The position numbers were made by a program, and so were the translations under genes. From Hyphomicrobiales bacterium (GTDB lineage: Bacteria; Pseudomonadota; Alphaproteobacteria; Rhizobiales; Beijerinckiaceae): a stretch of DNA of 12,746 nt. This document shows positions 6,858 through 12,746 of this stretch, in pieces. Under the pieces are notes generated by a model. The model was not told the origin of the DNA. It saw only the letters and a list, made by a program, of their open reading frames with translations, and made no database searches. Positions within the stretch are counted from its first letter, which is position 1. Each line of letters opens with the position of its first letter. Location of the stretch: NCBI GenBank assembly GCA_028290125.1, contig JAQGKM010000006.1, positions 1 to 12,746 of the forward strand. Direction: 5' to 3'.

Positions 6858-7856
6858 TCACGCCGCTCCGGCCAGCGATCCGCCGAGCAGTCCGGCGCCG
6901 AGCAGCAGCACCGCGAGAGCGGCCGCGAGTTCGAGCCCACGCAGGAAAAGGAGGCCACGCGCGCCCCGGGCCGAGGTGACGCGTTGCGCCAGTGTCTTGG
7001 CGTGTACGGCGAGAGTCGCGAGCGCGCCTGTCGTGACCGCCGTGCCGGCCGCCATGGCCAATGTGGCGGCGACGCCCGCGTAGAGAATGCCCTGCGCCGC
7101 CGAGAAGACCAGCACGAGGATGGCCCCGGAACAGGGCCGCAGGCCCGCAGCGACGATCGTGCCGAGGGCGTCACGCGCGGAAAAGTTCTTGCCGCCCAGA
7201 TGCGCGGGATCGGGCATGTGCACGTGTCCGCAATCGGGCCCATGCAAATGCCCGGGCTCGTCGGCGGCGAAGCAGGCGAACCGGCTGATGGGTTTCATCG
7301 GCCTACGCCATTCGCGCCAGAACGCCCTGCCCTTGCGCCACGCCAGCAGCGCGCCGACAAGCGCGATGGCCGCGTAGGAGAACAGCTCCACCGCCTGCGC
7401 CGCGCCGCGCATCGCCTGAGCGGTCGCGCCCAGCAGCAGGGCGAGACCGGCCACAAGCGCGATGGCGACGAGCGCTTGCAGCAGGGCCGCCAGCGCCGCC
7501 ATGACGAGGCCGCGTTTCAGCGCTCGCTCATTCGCCACCAGATAGGCGGCGAGCACCGCCTTGCCGTGCCCGGGCCCCGCCGCATGGAACACGCCATACG
7601 CAAACGCCACGCCGAGCAGACCCCTGAGAGCGGACGCATCCGTCTTGATCGCCCGCACCGCCGCGCGCATGAGCCCGTCAAAATGTTGCTGCTGCGCGAG
7701 GATCCATCCCGTGAGGCCGGTTGCAGACCCGCCGCCTTCCGAGATGCCCACGCTGAACGGATTACGCGCCTGCGCGAAGGCTGCATGCGGCGCGAGGCAC
7801 GCCAGCACGACGAGCAGGAGACCGCAGACCGCCAGCGTGCGACCGCGCGACCTCAC
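6858..7856 (-). CDS. NicO-family nickel/cobalt (or zinc) transporter, ZevB/RcnA-like
   Basis: The 332-residue product has an N-terminal signal-like helix (LAVCGLLLVVLACLAPHAAFA, ending near residue 28), then the NicO signature FHAAGPGHGKAVLAAY at about 88-103. A cytoplasmic His-rich loop (HLHGPDCGHVHMPDPAH, about 199-215) and the second conserved core GLRPCSGAILVLVFSAAQG follow. About six to seven membrane helices are visible. I chose the GTG at 7856 because it overlaps the upstream stop as GTGA, giving coupled translation. The longer open frame starts at a TTG inside the DUF1007 gene and would place a basic, non-membrane stretch before the signal. NicO proteins move Ni, Co or, as ZevB with ZevA in Haemophilus, zinc across the inner membrane. 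Metal and direction cannot be read here; the DUF1007 partner favours a ZevAB-like role. Confidence 0.87.
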   Translation of the reverse strand: MRSRGRTLAVCGLLLVVLACLAPHAAFAQARNPFSVGISEGGGSATGLTGWILAQQQHFDGLMRAAVRAIKTDASALRGLLGVAFAYGVFHAAGPGHGKAVLAAYLVANERALKRGLVMAALAALLQALVAIALVAGLALLLGATAQAMRGAAQAVELFSYAAIALVGALLAWRKGRAFWREWRRPMKPISRFACFAADEPGHLHGPDCGHVHMPDPAHLGGKNFSARDALGTIVAAGLRPCSGAILVLVFSAAQGILYAGVAATLAMAAGTAVTTGALATLAVHAKTLAQRVTSARGARGLLFLRGLELAAALAVLLLGAGLLGGSLAGAA

Positions 7857-8494
7857 GGACAGGCGACCAGCGCCCGGCTCGCGAGCTTGATGCCGAAATC
7901 GGCTCCGGGCGACAGGCCGCTGAAGAAGGCCTCGCTGAGTTTCTGGCTCTCTGCGTCGTCGAGCGACTTCGGCTGCGTCACCGTGAGAGAGCAACCCGTC
8001 GCGGGGCCGACGAAACTCACGCCGTCCTTGGCGAAATCGAAGGAGACAAAGTAGGTCGGGTCATAGACCTGCAGCGTGAGGACCTTCCCGGCGCTCGCGG
8101 GCTTTTTGAGCGGCACGGTGAATCTCAGGGTGATGAGCTTCTTGTCGTCTTCGCTCATCGAGATCGCTTCCGGCTTGCCGAGCTCGATCTTCTGGCCCGG
8201 CGCCTTGACGACCGTGAAGTAACCGAACTCGGCGAGATCGCCGACGTTCTGCTCGGCCAGCGGCTGCAATTGAGCGGCGGTCGCAGGCTCGCCGTCCGGC
8301 GTGAGGCCGGTGGTCGCAAAAGCCGAATACATTTCGTCGAACGTCCAGGCATGGCGCACGCCCGAGACCTGCCCCTGCTGATCGAACAGAAGCTCGCTTC
8401 TGACCACGACGAAGGCATGCGGATGCGCCAGCGCAGGCGATGCAAGCGCGAGCATGACGAGAGTTGAGGCGAGGGCTCTGCGGAGGACGGCCAT
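7853..8494 (-). CDS. DUF1007 family exported protein, ZevA-like partner of the NicO transporter
   Basis: The 213-residue product has a Sec signal peptide (basic MAVLRRALA, hydrophobic core, cleavage after SPALA at 23), leaving a mature protein that begins HPHAF, the N-terminal His motif typical of DUF1007. Later family blocks are VRHAWTFDEMYSAF, GYFTVV and the VYDPTYFVSFDF region. The ATG at 8494 is preferred; the longer frame starts at a TTG (8527). Neither has a strong Shine-Dalgarno site. It acts in the periplasm, perhaps handing metal to the transporter encoded directly downstream, with which it overlaps by GTGA. ZevA in Haemophilus influenzae is the characterised relative (zinc uptake). 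I saw no clear Zur, Fur or NikR box upstream. The gene diverges from corA. Confidence 0.84.
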   Translation of the reverse strand: MAVLRRALASTLVMLALASPALAHPHAFVVVRSELLFDQQGQVSGVRHAWTFDEMYSAFATTGLTPDGEPATAAQLQPLAEQNVGDLAEFGYFTVVKAPGQKIELGKPEAISMSEDDKKLITLRFTVPLKKPASAGKVLTLQVYDPTYFVSFDFAKDGVSFVGPATGCSLTVTQPKSLDDAESQKLSEAFFSGLSPGADFGIKLASRALVACP

Positions 8495-8615
8495 GGATGC
8501 CCGGAAGCTGACGAGACGAATCCTCAATGCCGGGCAACTCTGGCCGAAGCGTGGCGGAAAGACTTCAGGTTGACGCCGCCTGTGTGGATGGCCGACTTTC
8601 GCCCCAAGTCGAATC

Positions 8616-8619
8616 GAGG
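8616..8619 (+). promoter_or_regulatory. Ribosome binding site that fixes the corA start
   Basis: GAGG lies six bases before the ATG at 8626. The longer in-frame start at 8527 would add 33 residues (MPGNSGRSV...) with no family similarity, so 8626 is taken as the start. Confidence 0.7.
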
Positions 8620-8625
8620 TCGATC

Positions 8626-9621
8626 ATGCTGCGTGTCTATTTCCGGGAAAACGGCTGCCTTACACCGCGCGACCTCGATGCGGGCGCGGCCCACGACATG
8701 CCATCCGGCCCGGTCCCGTGGATCGATCTGCTCAACCCGACCCCAGCCGAGGATCGCTTCGTCGAAAAGCATCTCGGGCTCTCGATCCCGACCCGCGAAG
8801 AAATGCAGGAGATCGAGGTCTCGGCGCGACTCTACAACGAGGGCGGCGCGGAGTTCATGACCATGACGGCGCTGGTGCGCCTCGACACCGACGAGCCGGG
8901 CGCGACGCCCATCACCTTCATCCTGAAGGACGAAACGCTGGTCACGGTGCGTTACGCGGAGCCGCGTCCGTTCCACACCTTTGCGCTGCGGGCGATGCGC
9001 GTGGATTTCGTGCCCTGCAACGACGGCGAGCAGATCATGCTCGGGCTGCTCGAAGCCATGATCGACCGTCTGGCCGACGCGCTGGAGCGCGCGGGCGCGC
9101 GCATCGATTTCATCTCGCGCGAGGTGTTCCGGCCGAGCCCGCAAAAGCGCACCATCAAGGCGCGCAACCTCGAGGGCGTCATCGAGAACATCGGACGCGA
9201 AGGCGACTTTCTGGGGCTGACGCGTGAAAGCCTCGTCAGCATCAGCCGCCTGTCGGCCTACCACATGGCGAATTTCGAAAACGACCACCGCACCGACAAG
9301 GAAGCGCGCGTGCGCCTGCGGCTGGTGCAACGCGACGTCACCTCGCTGAGCGACCACGCGACCTACCTCACGGGCAAGAACCAGTTCATGCTCGACGCGA
9401 CGCTCGGCCTGATCAATCTCGAGCAGAACCAGATCATCAAGATCTTCTCGATCGCCGCCGTCTGCCTGATGCCGCCGACTCTCGTGGCCTCGGTCTACGG
9501 CATGAACTTCAAGCACATGCCGGAACTCGACTGGGAGTTCGGCTACCCGATGTCGCTGATCCTGATGATCGTGGCGGCGATCCTGCCGTACCTGTACTTC
9601 AAGCGGCGCGGGTGGCTGTAG
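8626..9621 (+). CDS. corA: CorA-family magnesium/cobalt transporter
   Basis: The 331-residue product has the CorA plan: a soluble alpha/beta N-domain (MLRVYFRENG at the start, then PWIDLLNPTPAEDRFVEKHLGL), a long charged helical middle ending before KIFSIAAVCLMPPTLVASVYGMNF, the selectivity motif GMN at 292-294, and a second helix followed by the basic tail YFKRRGWL. It forms a homopentameric inner-membrane channel taking up Mg2+ and, to some degree, Co2+ or Ni2+. It is a CorA of the alphaproteobacterial type; length and motifs are complete. The gene diverges from the DUF1007/NicO unit across about 131 bp. A TTGACG near 8570 could be a -35 box, but no good -10 follows. It ends in a perfect inverted repeat. 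Confidence 0.95.
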   Translation: MLRVYFRENGCLTPRDLDAGAAHDMPSGPVPWIDLLNPTPAEDRFVEKHLGLSIPTREEMQEIEVSARLYNEGGAEFMTMTALVRLDTDEPGATPITFILKDETLVTVRYAEPRPFHTFALRAMRVDFVPCNDGEQIMLGLLEAMIDRLADALERAGARIDFISREVFRPSPQKRTIKARNLEGVIENIGREGDFLGLTRESLVSISRLSAYHMANFENDHRTDKEARVRLRLVQRDVTSLSDHATYLTGKNQFMLDATLGLINLEQNQIIKIFSIAAVCLMPPTLVASVYGMNFKHMPELDWEFGYPMSLILMIVAAILPYLYFKRRGWL

Positions 9622-9623
9622 CT

Positions 9624-9700
9624 CGTCATTGCGAGCGCAGCGAAGCAATCCAGAGTCGCGCGTGAGGCCCCTGGATTGCTTCGCTGCGCTCGCAATGACG
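9624..9700. repeat. Perfect 30-bp inverted repeat (Rhizobiales CGTCATTGCGAGCG type), likely two-way terminator
   Basis: The left arm at 9624-9653 and right arm at 9671-9700 are exact reverse complements across 30 bp, with a 17-base loop. The arms begin two bases after the corA stop and end four bases before the methyltransferase stop, so the element fills the gap between the convergent genes. The arm sequence is a familiar dispersed repeat of Rhizobiales genomes. No terminal T-run is present, so its role as terminator is inferred from position and stem strength. Confidence 0.9.
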
Positions 9701-9704
9701 GACC

Positions 9705-10319
9705 TTAAAGGCGCACGACGATCATCTTGACGAGATCGTCCACCACATACCGCGACTCCACGACCTCCAGTCCGAGTTCGCGCAGGTGCGCCTCTGTCTG
9801 GCGGTCGAAGCCCGCGCCATAGGCCCAGGCCATCCAAGGCGCCCAGAGCCGCGCGATGAAGTTTCGCAAAGCGCCTGTCGGGCGGACATATTCGAGCAGG
9901 CGCAGCGTGCCGCCCGGCCTCACCACACGGCGCAATTCGCGCAGCGCTGCGACTTGCGAGTCAGCGGGCAGGACGCAAAAGAGGAACGACGCCACGGCGG
10001 CGTCAAAACTGTCATCCGGAAAATCAAGCCGCGTCACATCCATCAATCGAAGATCAACGTCACGCCTGGCTTCCAGCGCGCGCTGCCGCGCGCGGGCCAG
10101 CATCGCCGGGCTCTGGTCGACGCCCGTCACGCGTACGCCGTCAGGATAATACGCGATATTGCGGCCGGTGCCGACGCCGGCGTCGAGGATGGCGCCGTGC
10201 AGTCCCTCAAACAGAAGTGGGCGCAAGGCGCGATAGCGCTTCTGTTCGAACGGCGCATCGAGAAGATCGTAGAACGGCGCAATGCGTTCGTACCTGTCGC
10301 GCAGGCTCAACTTCGTCAT
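9705..10319 (-). CDS. Class I SAM-dependent methyltransferase, substrate unknown
   Basis: The 204-residue product shows motif I DAGVGTG at 46-52, the ribose-binding acidic D68 in GVDQSPAML, motif II around MDVTRLDFPDDSFDAAV, and motif IV/V LRELRRVVRPGGTLRLLEYVRP. The short C-terminal part (FIARLWAPWMAWAYGAGFDRQTEAHLRELGL) is aromatic and recalls methyltransferases of the UbiE/METTL7 kind acting on lipids, quinones or thiols. The N-terminal RYERIAPFYDLLDAPF matches that group as well. A GGAGG box lies four bases before the ATG. It is the last gene of the minus-strand polyamine row, 53 bases after homospermidine synthase, with a hairpin between them, so cotranscription is possible but not assured. 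I cannot assign a substrate; a polyamine link is only positional. Confidence 0.82.
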   Translation of the reverse strand: MTKLSLRDRYERIAPFYDLLDAPFEQKRYRALRPLLFEGLHGAILDAGVGTGRNIAYYPDGVRVTGVDQSPAMLARARQRALEARRDVDLRLMDVTRLDFPDDSFDAAVASFLFCVLPADSQVAALRELRRVVRPGGTLRLLEYVRPTGALRNFIARLWAPWMAWAYGAGFDRQTEAHLRELGLEVVESRYVVDDLVKMIVVRL

Positions 10320-10336
10320 GACGCCTCCAAAGCAGA

Positions 10337-10366
10337 ACCGCCGCCGTCATCTCTGACGGCGGCGGT
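10337..10366 (-). terminator. Hairpin between homospermidine synthase and methyltransferase
   Basis: ACCGCCGCCGTCA (10337-10349) and TGACGGCGGCGGT (10354-10366) form a perfect 13-bp stem with a 4-base loop. It begins 6 bases past the synthase stop. The bases after it on the minus strand (TTCTGCTTT) are only moderately T-rich, and the next gene's ribosome site starts within 10 bases, so it may be a leaky terminator or a 3'-end stabiliser. Confidence 0.72.
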
Positions 10367-10372
10367 GAAGGA

Positions 10373-11803
10373 TCAGCGAACGATGACGTTCTTGAACTGC
10401 CACGGATCGTCCCGGTCGATGTCTTCGGGGAACAGCAGCTCGCGGTCATCGAGCGGCGACCAGTTCGTGTATTCGCCGATCACCGGGCCGAGATAAGGAC
10501 GCTGCACTTCGAGACAACGGCGGAAGTCGACTTCATCGGCTTCCACGATGCCGGCGTTCGGATTCTCGAGCGCCCACACCATGCCGGCGAGCACGGCGCT
10601 CGTGACCTGCAGGCCGGTGGCGTTCTGGTAAGGCGCGATGCGGCGCGTCTCTTCGATCGAGAGCTGCGAGCCGTACCAGTAGGCGTTCTTCTTGTGGCCG
10701 TAGAGCAGCACGCCGAGTTCGTCGATGCCGTCGACGATTTCGTTCTCGTCCAAAATCTTGGACTCCTTTTGCTGCTTCCAGCCCGAGCCCGCCATTTCAT
10801 GCAGCGAGAGAACTGCATCATTGGCGGGGTGGTAGGCGTAGTGGCAGGTCGGGCGATAGACGACGTTCACGCCATCGCGCACGGTCAGGTAATCGGCGAT
10901 CGAGATCGACTCGTTATGCGTCACCAGAAAGCCGTGCTGCGCCTGCGCGGTCGGCGTCCACGACCGCACGCGTGTGCCGGCGCCCTGGCGCATGAGATAG
11001 ATCGCGGCCTTCGAGCCGAAATCGTGCTCGCGGCCTTCCGGCGGCATTTCCTTTTCATGCGTGCCCCAGCCGAGCTCGGCGGGCTGCAGGCCTTCTGACA
11101 CGAAACCCTCGACCGACCAGGTGTTGACGAAGACGCCCATGGGCTTGGGGTCGCGCGCACGCTGTGTGTCCCGCTCGGCGATGTGGATGCCCTTCACGCC
11201 GACGGTCTGCGCCAGATGCGCCCAGTCCGCGCGGGTCTTTGGCTCGGGCAGTTCGATCGCGCAATCGGCCGCGACGTTGAGCAAGGCCTGCTTCACGAAC
11301 CACGACACCATGCCGGGGTTCGCGCCGCAGCACGAGACCGCCGTCGGACCTACCTTCAATTCGTCGCGCAGGTCGAGCACGCCGTAGCGCAGCGCATAAT
11401 TGGAGCGCTGCGAAGCCGAGAGGCTCGCGTCCGTGTAAAAACCCTTCCAGGGCTCGGCGACCGTGTCGATGTAGAGCGCGCCGACTTCGCGGCACAGACG
11501 CATGATCGCCGTGGACGACACTTCGACCGACAGGTTGACGAGAAACGCCTGGCCCTCGCCTTCCGTCAGCAACGGCTTCAGCAGCTCGGCGTAATTGGCT
11601 TCCGTCACATACTCCTGGACGTAGGCGATGCCGCGCTCGTCGAGCAGGCGGCGATCGGTGTCGACCGGGTCGATGACCGTGAAGCGCTTCTTGTCGTAGT
11701 TGAAATGACGCTCGATGAGCGGCAGCGTTCCGCGGCCGATCGAGCCGAAGCCGATCATGACGATGGGGCCGGTGATCGTGCCATGCACGGGCCAGTTGGA
11801 CAT
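10373..11803 (-). CDS. hss: Homospermidine synthase
   Basis: The 476-residue product makes sym-homospermidine from putrescine using NAD as a redox carrier (EC 2.5.1.44), in the cytoplasm. It has an N-terminal Rossmann fold (VMIGFGSIGRGT at about 15-26) and the bacterial HSS blocks TVAEPWKGFYTD (114-125), SCCGANPGMVSWF (157-169) and NTWSVEGFVSEGLQPAELGWGTHE (227-250). In Blastochloris viridis numbering as I recall it, E117, N162, E210, W229 (substrate cation-pi) and E237 all fall on identical residues here; position 94, recalled as Asp there, is Glu here. Length is as expected. AGGAG lies six bases before the ATG. It follows the GNAT gene by 110 bases and the decarboxylase that supplies putrescine lies just beyond, so the three form a polyamine cluster. 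A terminator-like hairpin stands 39 bases before its start, so it may have its own promoter or be attenuated. Confidence 0.95.
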   Translation of the reverse strand: MSNWPVHGTITGPIVMIGFGSIGRGTLPLIERHFNYDKKRFTVIDPVDTDRRLLDERGIAYVQEYVTEANYAELLKPLLTEGEGQAFLVNLSVEVSSTAIMRLCREVGALYIDTVAEPWKGFYTDASLSASQRSNYALRYGVLDLRDELKVGPTAVSCCGANPGMVSWFVKQALLNVAADCAIELPEPKTRADWAHLAQTVGVKGIHIAERDTQRARDPKPMGVFVNTWSVEGFVSEGLQPAELGWGTHEKEMPPEGREHDFGSKAAIYLMRQGAGTRVRSWTPTAQAQHGFLVTHNESISIADYLTVRDGVNVVYRPTCHYAYHPANDAVLSLHEMAGSGWKQQKESKILDENEIVDGIDELGVLLYGHKKNAYWYGSQLSIEETRRIAPYQNATGLQVTSAVLAGMVWALENPNAGIVEADEVDFRRCLEVQRPYLGPVIGEYTNWSPLDDRELLFPEDIDRDDPWQFKNVIVR

Positions 11804-11842
11804 TGCGGTCTCCTATCCGGCGCGGGCGCCGTTTCAAAACAT

Positions 11843-11869
11843 GCGCCGCGCTCCAGAGGGGCGCGGCGC
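11843..11869 (-). terminator. GC-rich hairpin between the GNAT gene and homospermidine synthase
   Basis: GCGCCGCGC (11843-11851) pairs with GCGCGGCGC (11861-11869), a 9-bp all-GC stem that can extend by two pairs past one mismatch. On the minus strand it is followed by CATGTTTTGAAAC, giving a short T-run, so it resembles an intrinsic terminator. It lies 44 bases after the GNAT stop and 39 bases before the hss start, hence either terminator or attenuator. Confidence 0.6.
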
Positions 11870-11913
11870 GATCAGAATTCAGCCTGCTTCAAAGCAAAGC
11901 CGACGTGAAAGAG

Positions 11914-12507
11914 TCAAGCGGCGCGACGCAGCGGCTCCGCTTGCAGGGCCGGCGCCACGCGCGGCGCACGCGGACCGGTCGGCACGATGAGCCCTTCGGC
12001 CCCCGCCAGTGCGCCGGGATCGAGCTCGAGCCCGAGAAAACGGGCCTCGTCGACGGGACCCGGCAAGGCCAGCCCGCGCGTCATCGCACGCGAGAAGCCG
12101 AGCGGCTCGTAATAGGCAGCGTCGCCGACGAGGATGACCGCCTTGTGACCACGCTGCACCGCGCGAAACAGCCCCTCGGCGATCAGCTTGCGGCCGATCC
12201 CGAGCGAGCGATGGCGCGCATCGACCGCGACCGGCCCGAGCAGCAGCGCGGCATGGCCCGCGCCGGCCTGGATGTGCCAGAAGCGGATCGTGCCGACGAG
12301 CTCGTCGCCCAGATACGCGGCCAGCGCCAGTCCCTGCGCGGGCGCGCGGCCTTCGCGCAGCCGCTCGCAGGTCTTGGCGAAACGCGCCGGACCGAAGGCG
12401 GCGTCGAGAAGACGCTCGCGCGCAGCAACATCCACAACCGCTTCGTCACGGATCACGAGCGTCAGTTCAGCGGCGTCACGGAAATCGTTCATGCAGACAT
12501 AGGTCAT
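11914..12507 (-). CDS. GNAT-family N-acetyltransferase (YhbS-like)
   Basis: The 197-residue product is a single GNAT domain. The acetyl-CoA pyrophosphate loop is R100-S-L-G-I-G-R (RxxGxG), following the beta-4 strand LLLGPVAV. DAAYYEPLGFSRA is the usual late GNAT segment with Y and G-F. LPGPVDEARFLGLELDPGAL is typical of YhbS-type (COG3153) proteins. The last 20 or so residues, rich in Ala, Pro and Arg, extend past the fold. ATG 12507 is preferred to 12528 because GAGGAGG lies five bases before it. It sits between ornithine decarboxylase and homospermidine synthase on the same strand, so a polyamine or related amine substrate is tempting, but YhbS-type proteins have varied or unknown substrates. 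It is probably cytoplasmic. Confidence 0.85.
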   Translation of the reverse strand: MTYVCMNDFRDAAELTLVIRDEAVVDVAARERLLDAAFGPARFAKTCERLREGRAPAQGLALAAYLGDELVGTIRFWHIQAGAGHAALLLGPVAVDARHRSLGIGRKLIAEGLFRAVQRGHKAVILVGDAAYYEPLGFSRAMTRGLALPGPVDEARFLGLELDPGALAGAEGLIVPTGPRAPRVAPALQAEPLRRAA

Positions 12508-12572
12508 CGCGGCCTCCTCGTGGGGCATGCGGCGACCCTCGCACCGTCCACGCGCTCACGCGCGCCGCGGCC

Positions 12573-12632
12573 GTCCGGGATCAGGTTCAGGGTGATGAGG
12601 CCTCGCATTCGCGCGAGGCCGGACTCAGGTGA
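12573..12632 (-). other. Nested hairpin in the spacer after ornithine decarboxylase; candidate terminator or structured RNA
   Basis: On the minus strand an 8-bp hairpin (GGCCTCGC and GCGAGGCC, + coordinates 12599-12620) is nested within a 6-bp outer pairing, GTCCGG (12619-12624) with CCGGAC (12573-12578). The two share a GG, so they compete or shift. A near-repeat, ACCTGAGTCCGG and ACCTGATCCCGG, flanks the hairpin. The spacer runs 131 bases from the decarboxylase stop to the GNAT start. It may be just a terminator; I cannot match it to a known RNA family. Confidence 0.45.
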
Positions 12633-12638
12633 CGCGAC

Positions 12639-12746
12639 CTAGATCACGTAGGACTTGAGCGGCGGGAAGCCGTTGAACTCGACCGCCGAATAGGTGGTCG
12701 TGTAGGCGCCCGTCCCCTCGATCAGCACTTTCGAACCGATCTCCAG
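12639..12746 (-). CDS. Ornithine/lysine decarboxylase (PLP fold III), C-terminal end only
   Basis: The frame read leftward from the window edge gives 35 residues before TAG (12639-12641). It contains GTGAYTTTYSAVEFNGFPP, the closing signature of fold-III (alanine-racemase-like) ornithine decarboxylases, in which the GAY..Y segment completes the active site of the dimer partner. The enzyme would make putrescine from ornithine (or cadaverine from lysine), the substrate of the homospermidine synthase encoded downstream. The rest of the gene lies outside the window, so neither length nor other catalytic residues can be checked. Diaminopimelate or carboxynorspermidine decarboxylase is less likely given the motif and the neighbour. 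Confidence 0.88.
   Translation of the reverse strand: MEIGSKVLIEGTGAYTTTYSAVEFNGFPPLKSYVI

Noticed and set aside
7857..7994. Extension of the NicO transporter upstream to a TTG start at 7994
   Set aside because: It would lie wholly inside the DUF1007 gene and place a basic, non-membrane stretch before a clear signal-like helix; the GTGA overlap start at 7856 fits better.
8527..8625. Extension of CorA to the ATG at 8527
   Set aside because: The added residues do not match CorA N-termini, and a GAGG box with correct spacing marks the ATG at 8626.
12541..12600. TPP riboswitch, from the string ACCCTGAACCTGATC on the minus strand
   Set aside because: Only a fragment matches; the CUGAGA core partner, the GCGUAGGGA end and a thiamine gene downstream are missing. 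It is kept only as an unassigned structured spacer.

Overview
The window looks like chromosomal DNA of a GC-rich alphaproteobacterium, most likely a Hyphomicrobiales (Rhizobiales) member. The evidence is uniformly high GC, two intergenic repeat types common in that order (a CCCTCCCC...GGGGTGGGG type and a CGTCATTGCGAGCG...GAAGCAATCCAG type), and an ornithine decarboxylase - acetyltransferase - homospermidine synthase cluster. I see no insertion sequence, prophage gene, CRISPR array, tRNA or rRNA. Genes are tightly packed and the longest gap is about 196 bases.

Left part (1-5233). The 3' end of a class III alcohol dehydrogenase / S-(hydroxymethyl)glutathione dehydrogenase faces a flavin amine-oxidase-like gene across two inverted copies of a repeat. 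Divergent from the oxidase is a two-gene unit encoding a split thiamine-diphosphate decarboxylase (PYR subunit then PP subunit, ATGA overlap), resembling sulfopyruvate/phosphonopyruvate decarboxylases. It runs tail-to-tail, with a 13-bp overlap, into a Tat-exported periplasmic glucan protein (OpgD/OpgG family), preceded by a small two-helix membrane protein.

Middle part (5304-9621). A gamma-glutamyltransferase-family protein appears to lack the catalytic threonine and the substrate-binding arginine. Its stop codon abuts that of a NicO-family metal transporter. The transporter is translationally coupled (GTGA) to an exported DUF1007 protein; this pair resembles the ZevAB zinc and Ni/Co export or uptake modules. 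Divergent from them is a CorA-type Mg/Co channel, so two metal transport units share one 131-bp spacer.

Right part (9622-12746). A perfect 30-bp inverted repeat fills the gap between corA and a four-gene minus-strand row. In transcription order this row is ornithine decarboxylase (only its C-terminus is in the window), a GNAT acetyltransferase, homospermidine synthase, and a class I SAM methyltransferase. The decarboxylase makes putrescine and the synthase condenses it to sym-homospermidine, so this is a polyamine locus. Each intergenic gap in the row carries a hairpin, and the gap after the decarboxylase has a nested fold that may be a structured RNA.

Most of the window is ordinary housekeeping or accessory metabolism. 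The points most worth a second look are the apparently nucleophile-less GGT homologue, the unassigned split ThDP decarboxylase, and the GNAT gene and structured spacers within the homospermidine locus. I do not see a clear-cut undescribed system.
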